Shown here piece by piece: positions 34,366-42,668 of a stretch of 64,000 bases of DNA (position 1 is the first letter of the stretch; every line of letters starts with the position of its first letter). The position numbers were made by a program, and so were the translations under genes. The DNA comes from an uncultured Prevotellaceae bacterium (lineage in GTDB: Bacteria; Bacteroidota; Bacteroidia; Bacteroidales; Muribaculaceae), in contig ONJX01000003.1 of assembly GCA_900318255.1 (NCBI GenBank), forward strand, positions 1 to 64,000. Direction: 5' to 3'. The notes below the pieces were generated by a model that saw only the letters and a list, made by a program, of their open reading frames with translations, searched no databases and was not told where the DNA came from.

Positions 34366-36434
34366 TTCTTGAAGGCCTTCTTTATTAAGGTGTTGAGTTT
34401 GGCAGGGGTGAGGTTGGCCGGATAGCTGTCGAATGGCAGGCGCATGTTGCACCCGCTGCGATACTCGCTGCATCCGTAGGCGGTGTGCCCCTTGATGAGA
34501 TGCCCCTTGCCACAGATGGGGCAAGAGATTTCCTCTATTGACTTGAGGCGCGGCTTGCGCGGTTTTTTCTCTCCACCAGCAGTGGTGGGTGTCTTCTTTC
34601 TCTGCTCATCGGTGGGCACGCTGATGATGGTGCTGGAGTTGTCGCGAAGCACGTTGAGCACTATATCGTTGACCAACGCTTTGAGCTCATCGATAAACTG
34701 CTGGGCACTGAACTCTCCCCGCTCAATCTTGCGCAGCTTGTTCTCCCACAGGCCCGTGAGCTTGGCGCTCTTGAGCAGCTCCTCCTTGATGGTGTCGATA
34801 AGCTGCACGCCAGCCGCAGTGGCCACGAGGCTCTTGCGTTGCTTGGCGATGTAGTGGCGCTTGTGCAAGGTCTCGATGATTGCGGCACGCGTCGAGGGGC
34901 GCCCTATACCGTTCTCCTTCATGGCATCGCGCAGCTCGTCGTCATCAACGAGCTTGCCTGCCGTCTCCATGGCTCGCAGCAGTGTTCCCTCGGTGTAGGG
35001 CTTGGGTGGCTGGGTGGTTTTCTTCAAGAGCGATGGCTCATGCGGGCCGCTCTCTCCCTCGACGAAGGAGGGCATGATGCCATTGTCATCATCATCTTTG
35101 TCCTTGCCAGAGGCTTCATCGGCAGCCTGCGCCTTGTCCTTGCTGTAAATCACTCGCCAGCCGTCTTTTAGGATTTCTTTGCCAGTGGCTTTGAAGTCAT
35201 ATTCTCCAACCCTTGCCATCACAGTGGTGGTGGAGAACTCACAGTCGGGATAAAAGGCGGCGATGAAACGCTTGGCCACGAGGTCATAGACAAACTTCTC
35301 CTCACGGGTGAGCAGCACGCTCGACGGATCAACATTGGTGGGTATTATGGCATGGTGGTCGGTGACCTTGCTGTTGTCAAACACCTTCTTGCTCTTGGGC
35401 AGCTTGCCAGCAAGAACTGGCTGGGTGAGAGCAGAGTAAGGCTTCATCGCCTGCATGATGCCTGGCACCTTGGCATAGATGTCGTCGCTCAGGTAGGTGG
35501 TATCAACGCGTGGATAGGTAGTGACTTTTTTCTCATAAAGCGACTGGATGAGCCGCAGCGTCTCGTCGGCGCTGTAAGAGAACTTCTTGTTACATTCCAC
35601 TTGAAGGCTGGTGAGGTCAAAAAGGCGCGGCGGTGCCTCCTTGCCTTTTTTCTTGCTCACCGACGTGATGGTGAGCGGTAAATCCTTGATGCTCTCAACA
35701 ATCTCGCTTGCAGCACCCTCGGTCTTGAACTTGCCTTTTGTGGAATTGAAGATGGTGTCGCGGTATTTGGTCTTGATTTCCCAGTAGTCCTCGGGCACAA
35801 AGTTCTCAATCTCGCGCTGGCGGGCAACGATAAGTGCCAGCGTAGGGGTCTGCACGCGGCCTATCGACAGCACATTGCTAGAATAGGAGTTGCGATACTT
35901 GAGGGTGTAGAGCCTTGTGGCGTTCATGCCCAGGATCCAGTCGCCTATGGCTCGTGAGAGTCCAGCAAAATAGAGGTTGTCGAAGCTAGCAGAGTCTTGC
36001 AACTGGTGAAAGCCCTCGCTTATGCTCTCATCGGTGAGCGACGAGATCCACAAGCGCTTCACGGGTTTGTTGCAACGCGCCTTTTGATACACCCATCGCT
36101 GAATGAGCTCCCCCTCCTGCCCGGCATCGCCGCAGTTTATCACTTCGTCGGCACTGGCGATAAGGGTCTCAATCACCTTAAACTGTTTTTTTATGCCATC
36201 ATCATCAATGAGCTTGATGCCAAAGCGTTGCGGAATCATGGGCAGCGATGCCAGGCTCCACCGTTTCCACAGGTCGGTATAGTCATGCGGCTCCTTGAGG
36301 GTGCACAGGTGGCCAAAAGTCCACGTCACTTGATATCCATTTCCCTCGAAGTAGCCATCATGGCGGTCGTTGGCGCCCAGCAGCCGCGCTATGTCTCTCG
36401 CCACACTGGGTTTCTCAGTAACGCAAACTTTCAT
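34362..36434 (-). CDS. topB: DNA topoisomerase III
   Basis: 690-residue type IA topoisomerase that passes single strands and decatenates DNA. N-terminal Toprim domain (MKVCVTEKPSVARDIARLLG; acidic cluster in INCGDAGQEGELIQRW), SIGRVQTPTLALIVARQREIENF, and the catalytic tyrosine in TTYPRVDTTYLSDD (about residue 315; Val replaces the more usual Thr after Arg). The C-terminus carries a zinc-ribbon (CPICGKGHLIKGHTAYGCSEYRSGCNMRLPF). It overlaps mazG by 4 nt upstream and the small membrane protein by 4 nt downstream. Confidence 0.95.
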   Translation of the reverse strand: MKVCVTEKPSVARDIARLLGANDRHDGYFEGNGYQVTWTFGHLCTLKEPHDYTDLWKRWSLASLPMIPQRFGIKLIDDDGIKKQFKVIETLIASADEVINCGDAGQEGELIQRWVYQKARCNKPVKRLWISSLTDESISEGFHQLQDSASFDNLYFAGLSRAIGDWILGMNATRLYTLKYRNSYSSNVLSIGRVQTPTLALIVARQREIENFVPEDYWEIKTKYRDTIFNSTKGKFKTEGAASEIVESIKDLPLTITSVSKKKGKEAPPRLFDLTSLQVECNKKFSYSADETLRLIQSLYEKKVTTYPRVDTTYLSDDIYAKVPGIMQAMKPYSALTQPVLAGKLPKSKKVFDNSKVTDHHAIIPTNVDPSSVLLTREEKFVYDLVAKRFIAAFYPDCEFSTTTVMARVGEYDFKATGKEILKDGWRVIYSKDKAQAADEASGKDKDDDDNGIMPSFVEGESGPHEPSLLKKTTQPPKPYTEGTLLRAMETAGKLVDDDELRDAMKENGIGRPSTRAAIIETLHKRHYIAKQRKSLVATAAGVQLIDTIKEELLKSAKLTGLWENKLRKIERGEFSAQQFIDELKALVNDIVLNVLRDNSSTIISVPTDEQRKKTPTTAGGEKKPRKPRLKSIEEISCPICGKGHLIKGHTAYGCSEYRSGCNMRLPFDSYPANLTPAKLNTLIKKAFKK

Positions 36435-37231
36435 TCTCCTAGTTTTAAGAGTTTAGCCTCGTCCCACAGCTCGTCCATCTGCGCCAGAGTCATTTCGTTG
36501 AGGTGCTTGCCTTGCTCTCTAGCTTTAGCTTCTACATAATTGAAGCGGGCTATGAACTTTAGATTGGTCTTCTCAAGGGCATTGTCGGGGCGCACGCCAT
36601 AGAGCCTAGCGGCGTTGACCAGTGCGAAAAACAGGTCGCCAAACTCCTTCTCGGTATTCACCTCGTTGCCAGCTTTGAGCTCGGCCTCCACCTCGGCGAC
36701 CTCTTCCTTTACCTTGTCCCACACGTCTTCTCGCTTCTCCCAGTCGAAGCCCACGTTGGCGGCCTTCTCCTGCACTCGCTCGGCCTTGATGAGCGATGGC
36801 AGCGTGGAAGGCACTCCACCCAGAATGGTCTTGTTGCCACCTTTCTCCTTCATCTTGATGACCTCCCAGTGCTCGAGCAGCTCTTTCACGCCGCTCACCT
36901 TGTCGTTGCCATAGATGTGCGGGTGACGGTAGATGAGTTTCTGGCGCAGGGTGTCACACACCTCGGCGATGTCGTAAGCGCCCTTTTCCTCGCCAATGCG
37001 CGCATAGAGCAGCACGTGCAGCAGCACGTCGCCAAGTTCCTTCTTAATTGTGTCGTTGTTGTCACCCAGCAGAGCCTCGGCAAGCTCCATGGCCTCCTCG
37101 ATGGTGTTGGGGCGCATGCTTTCGTTGGTCTGCACCGAGTCCCACGGGCATTTCTCCCGCAAGTTGTCAATCACGTCGAGCAGTTCGCCAAAGGCCTTCA
37201 GCTTCTGCTCGCGGCTATTTTTCCTTGTCAT
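36431..37231 (-). CDS. mazG: Nucleoside triphosphate pyrophosphohydrolase MazG
   Basis: Hydrolyses (d)NTPs to the monophosphates, cleaning the pool of non-canonical nucleotides. 266 residues from the ATG at 37231, with the two tandem MazG domains of the long form. The first is GELLDVIDNLREKCPWDSVQTNESMRPNTIEEAMELAEAL...KKELGDVLLHVLLYARIGEE, with EExxE and the later D as metal ligands. The second is VKEEVAEVEAELKAGN...EKEFGDLFFALVNAARL. The start lies inside the last codons of dsbD (17-nt overlap), and its stop overlaps topB. Confidence 0.95.
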   Translation of the reverse strand: MTRKNSREQKLKAFGELLDVIDNLREKCPWDSVQTNESMRPNTIEEAMELAEALLGDNNDTIKKELGDVLLHVLLYARIGEEKGAYDIAEVCDTLRQKLIYRHPHIYGNDKVSGVKELLEHWEVIKMKEKGGNKTILGGVPSTLPSLIKAERVQEKAANVGFDWEKREDVWDKVKEEVAEVEAELKAGNEVNTEKEFGDLFFALVNAARLYGVRPDNALEKTNLKFIARFNYVEAKAREQGKHLNEMTLAQMDELWDEAKLLKLGE

Positions 37232-39260
37232 ATTTTTCTTTTCCACGCTTCAAGAAATCGAGGAATCCTTCTATATCTTCTTTATAAACAAATGGTCCTG
37301 ACATTAGCTCGCCCTTAGAGTTAAGCACCACATAATAGGGTTGAGAGTTAGCGTTGAATTTCACTTCTTGCAAGTAGCTCCACTTGTCGCCTATGGTCCT
37401 TATTTTCTTCACGGCCTTCCCGTCTTTCTCTATTGTTATGGGCTTGTCGAGCTCGGTCTTGTCGTCAACCATGAGGCGTATGTGAGTAAAGTTCTCGCTC
37501 AGCTCATTCTTCACCCTGTCAACGCCCATAACCGCACTCTCCATCTTGCGGCAGTTCACGCAGCCATATCCCGAGAACTCCAGGAAGATGGGCTTGCCAC
37601 TCTTCTCGGCCGCGGCGACGCCTTGTTCAAAGTCTTCCCATTCCTTGATAGTCTCGGGGTTGGTGTTGTAGTCTTGAGTATAAATGGGTGGCACAAAGGC
37701 GCTGGTAGTGCGCAATGGGGCTCCCCACAGGCCAGGTATGAGGTAGGCGGTGAACGCTAGTGAGATAATGCCAAGCATGAGCCTGACTACACCAATGGGT
37801 TTTCTCTTCTCGCCGTCGCTCTTGAGGTGCAACATTCCCAGCAGGTAGAGTCCCAGCAACCCGAAGATTGCTATCCACAGGGCCAGGAACGTCTCGCGGT
37901 CGAGGATGTGCCAGCCGTAGGCCAAGTCGGCCACCGAGAGGAACTTGAGCGACAATGCCAGCTCAAGGAAACCTAGCACCACCTTAACGGTGTTGAGCCA
38001 GCTACCTGACTTGGGCAGCTTTTTAAGCACCGAGGGGAACAGGGCAAACAGGGTGAACGGAATTGCCAGGGCAAGCGCAAAACCAAACATGCCCACTGTG
38101 GGACCCATGTAGCTGCCGCTGCTGGCCGTCTGCACCAGGAGGGTGCCGATGATGGGGCCTGTGCAGGAGAACGACACAATCACCAGCGTGAAGGCCATGA
38201 AGAAGATGCTCAGCAGGCCCGTAGTCTTCTCGGCTCGACTATCCATCTTGCTTGACCACGAGTCGGGAAGCTTTATCTCAAATGCCCCCAGGAACGAGAT
38301 GGCAAATACTACCAACAGCAAGAAGAAGATAATGTTGCACACAGCATTAGTGGCAAGTTCGTTTAGCTTGTTAGCACCAAAAATGGCAGTAACGAGAAGG
38401 CCGAGCAGCACATAAATAACGATAATCGACAGGCCATAGGTCACGGCACTTGTTATCGACTCGCGTTTACTGCTTCCTTTCTTGAGGAAAAAGCTCACTG
38501 TGAGTGGGATGATGGGCCACACACAAGGCGTAATCAGGGCTACGAAGCCTGCCAAGAAGCAGGTCCAGAACAAGAACCAGAGCGAGTTGTTGTTGCCCTC
38601 GGTACCCTCGGCTTGCTTGTCGTTAAACTTGACTGGTGCCCACAGGTCACTCTTGGAGTTGATGGCAGTGGCAGCCGTTGCCGTTGATAGCGAATCGCCA
38701 GCGACCTCTTCTTGAGTCACCTCCTCCACTGCGGTTTCTGCATCAGTGGCTTCTTCATTGGTCTTCTCTTCTTTTGTGTCTTCTTTAGCCTCTTCTTTGC
38801 CCTTGGCAGTGCCGCTAAAGTCGAAGAGCTCGCTGCCTGGCAGGCATCCGCTATCGTTACAGGCTTGATAATTCACCTCGCCTTCTATCTTGTACTTGTC
38901 GGCAGTAGTGGTGAATTTCTGCGTCAAGGTTACGGAGCCGTCCCATTGCCGCACTTTCATGCCAAACATCTCATCGTCGATGGTGGCAGGAGCTTTGCTA
39001 GGCTTGAGGCCTCCCACTAGCTTGACACCCTCTTTTTTGTCCCACTTGATGCTCAGCGGAATGGGTCCTCCCTCGGGCGTGTCGTTAGAATAGAGGTGCC
39101 ACCCCTTGTCGATAGTGGCGGTGAAGGTTATGACACCATTCTTGTCATCGGTCATTTTTATGCTCTTAGTCCACTTCACGGGGTTGAGCATTTGGGCTTG
39201 CGCAGCAATGGCACAGAGCGTAATCACAAAAAGTAAGTTAAGAAGTCGTTTGGTCTGCAT
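37215..39260 (-). CDS. dsbD: Thiol:disulfide interchange protein DsbD-like (nDsbD-CcdA-thioredoxin)
   Basis: 681-residue inner-membrane reductant carrier that moves electrons from cytosolic thioredoxin to periplasmic proteins. Signal peptide (RLLNLLFVITLCAIAAQAQ), an N-terminal immunoglobulin-like DsbD domain (about 25-150: VTFTATIDKGWHLYSNDTPEGGPIPLSIKW; Cys in YQACNDSGCLPG), a low-complexity E/T linker (about 160-190), a CcdA-type membrane core with Cys in the first helix (CFLAGFVALITPCVWP) and in SCTGPIIGTLL, and a C-terminal thioredoxin fold with CVNC (SGYGCVNCRKME). First gene of the dsbD-mazG-topB chain. Confidence 0.92.
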   Translation of the reverse strand: MQTKRLLNLLFVITLCAIAAQAQMLNPVKWTKSIKMTDDKNGVITFTATIDKGWHLYSNDTPEGGPIPLSIKWDKKEGVKLVGGLKPSKAPATIDDEMFGMKVRQWDGSVTLTQKFTTTADKYKIEGEVNYQACNDSGCLPGSELFDFSGTAKGKEEAKEDTKEEKTNEEATDAETAVEEVTQEEVAGDSLSTATAATAINSKSDLWAPVKFNDKQAEGTEGNNNSLWFLFWTCFLAGFVALITPCVWPIIPLTVSFFLKKGSSKRESITSAVTYGLSIIVIYVLLGLLVTAIFGANKLNELATNAVCNIIFFLLLVVFAISFLGAFEIKLPDSWSSKMDSRAEKTTGLLSIFFMAFTLVIVSFSCTGPIIGTLLVQTASSGSYMGPTVGMFGFALALAIPFTLFALFPSVLKKLPKSGSWLNTVKVVLGFLELALSLKFLSVADLAYGWHILDRETFLALWIAIFGLLGLYLLGMLHLKSDGEKRKPIGVVRLMLGIISLAFTAYLIPGLWGAPLRTTSAFVPPIYTQDYNTNPETIKEWEDFEQGVAAAEKSGKPIFLEFSGYGCVNCRKMESAVMGVDRVKNELSENFTHIRLMVDDKTELDKPITIEKDGKAVKKIRTIGDKWSYLQEVKFNANSQPYYVVLNSKGELMSGPFVYKEDIEGFLDFLKRGKEKYDKEK

Positions 39261-39305
39261 TTCTGATATTGATTTTTGATTTCTGATATTGATTTTTGAT
39301 TTTAA
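39259..39305. repeat. 20-bp direct repeat upstream of dsbD
   Basis: Two adjacent copies of TTTCTGATATTGATTTTTGA (39260-39279 and 39280-39299), then ...TTTTAAAG. It lies in the dsbD 5' leader between promoter and start codon. Confidence 0.85.
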
Positions 39306-39309
39306 AGTG

Positions 39310-39340
39310 CAAAGTTAATCACTATAATTTATTTAATCAA
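39310..39340 (-). promoter_or_regulatory. Promoter of dsbD-mazG-topB
   Basis: Minus-strand TAACTTTG (39317-39310) and TTG (39340-39338), 20 bp apart. Confidence 0.65.
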
Positions 39341-39394
39341 TCATATAACTCTAAAAAAAAGCTAACATAGATGCTAATGTACGAAATTTATTTC

Positions 39395-39402
39395 TACCTT
39401 TG
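39395..39402 (+). promoter_or_regulatory. -7 box ahead of nrnA
   Basis: TACCTTTG, a perfect match, 33 bp before the first possible start codon. The -33 element is not clear. Confidence 0.5.
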
Positions 39403-39434
39403 TAGCCGTTGAAAGCCAAAAACCGACACAAGGC

Positions 39435-40466
39435 ATGATAAAAAACATTATGAACCCCGAGACTCTAGAGCAGTTCAAGACACTGCTCGATGGTGTGTCA
39501 CGCATTGTGGTCACTTGCCACAAGAAACCCGACGGAGATGCTATCGGGGCGAGCTTGGGGTTAAGCCTGGCCTTAAAGAACATGGGCAAAAATGTAACCG
39601 TCATCATCCCTGACCAGTTGCCACAGTCGCTGGAGTTTGCGGCCTCGGGGCTGGAGTATGTCACCTTCACTTTCAACGAAAAGCGCGCCAGCAACATCAT
39701 CAGGAACACACAGCTGCTTTTGTGCCTCGACTACAATAACCTTGACCGCGTGGGCAAGATGACGCCATTGCTCAAAGAGAGCAAAGTCCCTAGAGTGCTT
39801 ATCGACCATCACCTGAACCCGGCACCTGACTTTGCGCTAATGTTCTCATTTCCGCAGCTGTCTTCCACATGCGAGGTGGTATATAGGCTTTTGTGCGAGG
39901 CTGGCTGGCTAGAGTGGGTTGACCGTCAGGTGGCATCAATGCTTTTTGTGGGAATAATGACCGACACAGGAAACCTGGCATGGAGCTCGTCTTATCCCGA
40001 GGTGTATGAAGTGATGGCACGCTTGATGGAATATGGCATCGACAAGCCTTATCTCTACAAGCAGGCTATGGACACCGTGCCGCTCAACAGCCTGCGGTTG
40101 CACAGCTATGCCTTGCTCAACAGGATGACCATCATCGACGATAGCATCGCCCTAATCACCCTCGACCACAATGACCTGGAGGCGTTTAACTACAAGACTG
40201 GCGACACCGAGCGACTGGTGAACCGCCCACTGGCAGTGAAAGACGTGTATTGGTCAACATTCATGCGCGAGGACCCCGACTGCATCAAGGTGTCGATGCG
40301 CAGCGAGGGAGACTTTGCTGTAGATACCCTGTGTGCCACCTATTATGGCGGTGGAGGCCACATGCACGCTGCCGCAGGTGAGTTCAAGGGCACACTCGAT
40401 GAGGCGGTAAAAATCTTTTACAAAATAGTAGAGAAAGTAAAAACTGATAAAAATATAGAGAAATGA
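39435..40466 (+). CDS. nrnA: DHH-family nanoRNase / pAp phosphatase
   Basis: 343-residue bifunctional oligoribonuclease and 3'-phosphoadenosine-5'-phosphate phosphatase. DHH domain: HKKPDGDAIGASLGL (metal ligands H, D, D), LLCLDYNNLDR, and the DHH triplet in VLIDHHLNPAPD. The C-terminal DHHA1 domain ends in YYGGGGHMHAAAGEF. The start may be 39435 or the Met at 39450; the promoter allows either. Overlaps the DUF4827 gene by 4 nt. Order nrnA-DUF4827-glmM is shared by many Bacteroidales. Confidence 0.93.
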   Translation: MIKNIMNPETLEQFKTLLDGVSRIVVTCHKKPDGDAIGASLGLSLALKNMGKNVTVIIPDQLPQSLEFAASGLEYVTFTFNEKRASNIIRNTQLLLCLDYNNLDRVGKMTPLLKESKVPRVLIDHHLNPAPDFALMFSFPQLSSTCEVVYRLLCEAGWLEWVDRQVASMLFVGIMTDTGNLAWSSSYPEVYEVMARLMEYGIDKPYLYKQAMDTVPLNSLRLHSYALLNRMTIIDDSIALITLDHNDLEAFNYKTGDTERLVNRPLAVKDVYWSTFMREDPDCIKVSMRSEGDFAVDTLCATYYGGGGHMHAAAGEFKGTLDEAVKIFYKIVEKVKTDKNIEK

Positions 40467-41038
40467 AAAATACCAAACTGTTCTTATTACTGCTTGCGCT
40501 CACAGCCATCGCCGGCATGACGTCGTGTAACAACAGTGAGAGCTATGCCGAATTGCTCGACAAAGAGCGGCATGCGGCTAACGCCTATCTGGCAAGATGC
40601 CGAGTGGTGAACGAGGTGCCTAGCGACACAGTGTTTGAAGTGGGCACCGATGCCCCCTATTATAGAATTGACCCCGAGGGCATGGTGTATATGCAAGTAA
40701 TCAAAGCTAGCGACCGCAAGAGCGACAAAGCCAAGAACTCCGAGAGAATCTACTTCCGCTACATGCGCTACAATCTTTATTACTGGTACACCTATGGCGA
40801 AATGCTCGGTGAAGGCAATGAGAACGACATGCAAGCAGCTCCCACCTATTTCAATTATGGCAATTTCTCTCTTAACTCATCGGCGCAATGGGGATATGGC
40901 ATACAGCTGCCTTTGAAATTTGTGGGCGTTGATAGCGAGGTCAACCTCATCATCAAGTCGCAATATGGATGGGCAAGCGAGATTGCAGGCGTGCAGCCCT
41001 ACCTCTATCACGTGCGTTACTTCAGGAACCAAATTTAA
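40463..41038 (+). CDS. DUF4827 family lipoprotein
   Basis: 191 residues. Signal peptide II with Cys about residue 22 (IAGMTSC) followed by NNSESYAELLDKERHAANAYLARCRVV. The rest, with RIYFRYMRYNLYYWYT and SSAQWGYGIQLPLKFVGVDSEVNLIIKSQYGWASE, resembles an FKBP-like peptidyl-prolyl isomerase fold, though the activity is unproven. Translationally coupled to nrnA by ATGA overlap. It is followed by a 7-nt-period repeat region before glmM. Confidence 0.8.
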   Translation: MKNTKLFLLLLALTAIAGMTSCNNSESYAELLDKERHAANAYLARCRVVNEVPSDTVFEVGTDAPYYRIDPEGMVYMQVIKASDRKSDKAKNSERIYFRYMRYNLYYWYTYGEMLGEGNENDMQAAPTYFNYGNFSLNSSAQWGYGIQLPLKFVGVDSEVNLIIKSQYGWASEIAGVQPYLYHVRYFRNQI

Positions 41039-41039
41039 T

Positions 41040-41158
41040 TCCAAAGCCGACAAGCTCACGAGGAACAAGCCGACAAGGCAATAGTCGCCGTCGCTCATTC
41101 TCCGTTCCTCATTCCTCGTTCCACTTAACACTTTACACTTAACTCTTAACACTTACAA
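41040..41158. repeat. Diverged copy of the 140-bp repeat tail plus 7-nt array
   Basis: 41048-41096 aligns to the tail of the repeat at about 50062-50106 (AGCTCACGAGGAACAAGCC against AGCTGACGAGACACAAGCT, and so on) with scattered changes. It runs straight into heptamers TTCTCCG/TTCCTCA/TTCCTCG/TTCCACT and TAACACT/TTACACT/TAACTCT (41097-41157). It lies between the DUF4827 gene and glmM. Confidence 0.8.
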
Positions 41159-41162
41159 AACA

Positions 41163-42554
41163 ATGTCTCTAATAAAATCAATATCAGGCATCAGAGGCAC
41201 CATCGGCGGTAATGCCGGTGATGGCCTGTCTCCTCTCGACATCGTGAAGTTTACCACAGCCTATGCAACCTTCATTCGCCGCAACACCACTAGTGATTCA
41301 AACGTCATTGTTGTGGGACGCGATGCGCGCCTCTCGGGACGCATGGTGCTAAACATTGTGGTGGGCACGCTCACCGGCATGGGCTTTGACGTGGTGAACA
41401 TAGGTCTTGCCACCACACCCACCACCGAGCTTGCCGTAGTGTGGGAAAAAGCCTGTGGAGGCATCATCATCACCGCTTCACACAACCCCAAGCAGTGGAA
41501 CGCATTGAAACTGCTTAACGAGCGCGGCGAGTTCCTCGACGACGCGCAAGGAAAAGAGGTGCTGCGCATTGCGCAAGACGAAGAGTTCAGCTACGCGCCA
41601 GTAGAGGAGCTGGGGCGTGAGCAGAAGAACTACACCTATCTGCGCCGCCACATCGATGCCGTGAAAGCATTGAAACTCGTTGACGTGGAAGCAGTGAGGA
41701 ACGCCAACTTCAAAGTGGCTGTCGATGCCGTCAACTCAATAGGTGGAGTGGCAATCCCTAAATTGCTCGAGGCGATGGGAGTAAAGAGCGAGAACATCAT
41801 CAAGCTCTATTGTGACCCTACAGGCAACTTCTCTCACACTCCAGAACCCATACCCGAGAACTTGACCGCTATTCAAGACTTGATGAGGCAGGGCAAGGCC
41901 GATGTGGGATTTGTCGTTGACCCCGATGTTGACAGGCTCGCTATCGTAATGGAAAACGGTGAGTTCTTCGTTGAGGAATACACCCTTGTGGCTGTTGCCG
42001 ACTATGTGCTCAGTCACACTCCCGGCTCCACAGTTTCTAACCTGTCGTCGTCACGAGCGCTGCGCGACGTCACTCAGGCTCACGGCTGCACCTACACTGC
42101 TGCGGCCGTTGGCGAGGTGAATGTCACCACCGAGATGCGACGCACCGGTGCCGTGATTGGTGGCGAAGGCAATGGCGGAGTAATCTATCCCGAATTGCAC
42201 TACGGCCGCGACGCACTGGTGGGCGTGGCCCTTTTCCTCACACTGCTTGCCAAGAGCGGCAAGACCGTGAGCCAGCTCAAGGCCACCTATCCACAATACA
42301 GCATCGCCAAGACCAAGCTACAGCTCACCCCCGAGATGGACGTTGATAAGATTCTCAAAGCTGTGGAACAACATTACCGCAACGAGAACCTCACCACCAT
42401 CGACGGTGTGAAAATCGACTTCGAAGACGGTTGGGCACACCTGCGCAAGAGCAACACCGAGCCCATCATTCGCATCTACAGCGAAGCCCACACTATGGAA
42501 AAGGCCCAGCAGCTGGGCGAGGACGTGAAAAAAATCGTCAAGTCGCTCTGCTAA
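41163..42554 (+). CDS. glmM: Phosphoglucosamine mutase
   Basis: Converts glucosamine-6-phosphate to glucosamine-1-phosphate for peptidoglycan and LPS precursor synthesis. 463 residues. The active serine is in IIITASHNPKQWNALK (about residues 96-111), the metal loop is DPDVDRLAI (about 258-266), the sugar loop GGEGNGG about 336-342 and the phosphate-binding RKSNTEPIIRIY near the C-terminus. Bacteroidales GlmM has this TASHNP context. Third gene of the nrnA group; a strong terminator follows. Confidence 0.92.
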   Translation: MSLIKSISGIRGTIGGNAGDGLSPLDIVKFTTAYATFIRRNTTSDSNVIVVGRDARLSGRMVLNIVVGTLTGMGFDVVNIGLATTPTTELAVVWEKACGGIIITASHNPKQWNALKLLNERGEFLDDAQGKEVLRIAQDEEFSYAPVEELGREQKNYTYLRRHIDAVKALKLVDVEAVRNANFKVAVDAVNSIGGVAIPKLLEAMGVKSENIIKLYCDPTGNFSHTPEPIPENLTAIQDLMRQGKADVGFVVDPDVDRLAIVMENGEFFVEEYTLVAVADYVLSHTPGSTVSNLSSSRALRDVTQAHGCTYTAAAVGEVNVTTEMRRTGAVIGGEGNGGVIYPELHYGRDALVGVALFLTLLAKSGKTVSQLKATYPQYSIAKTKLQLTPEMDVDKILKAVEQHYRNENLTTIDGVKIDFEDGWAHLRKSNTEPIIRIYSEAHTMEKAQQLGEDVKKIVKSLC

Positions 42555-42613
42555 GCCCAAGTCACACATCAACACCTTGCTGAGATGCTGTTGTAAAACA
42601 TAGGCACATCACA

Positions 42614-42656
42614 GGGGGGCGGTTCTTAACATCAAACAGAACCGCCCCCCATTTTT
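42614..42656. terminator. Strong bidirectional terminator
   Basis: A perfect 13-bp stem (42614-42626 with 42638-42650) with GGGGGGCGG arms, followed by ATTTTT. It lies between convergent glmM and the M48 protease gene. Confidence 0.93.
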
Positions 42657-42668
42657 GTGTGGGTGCTG

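Noticed and set aside
34366..34524. N-terminal extension of the small Cys-rich membrane protein
   Set aside because: This part lies wholly within topB in another frame; the transmembrane helix begins right after the ATG at 34365.
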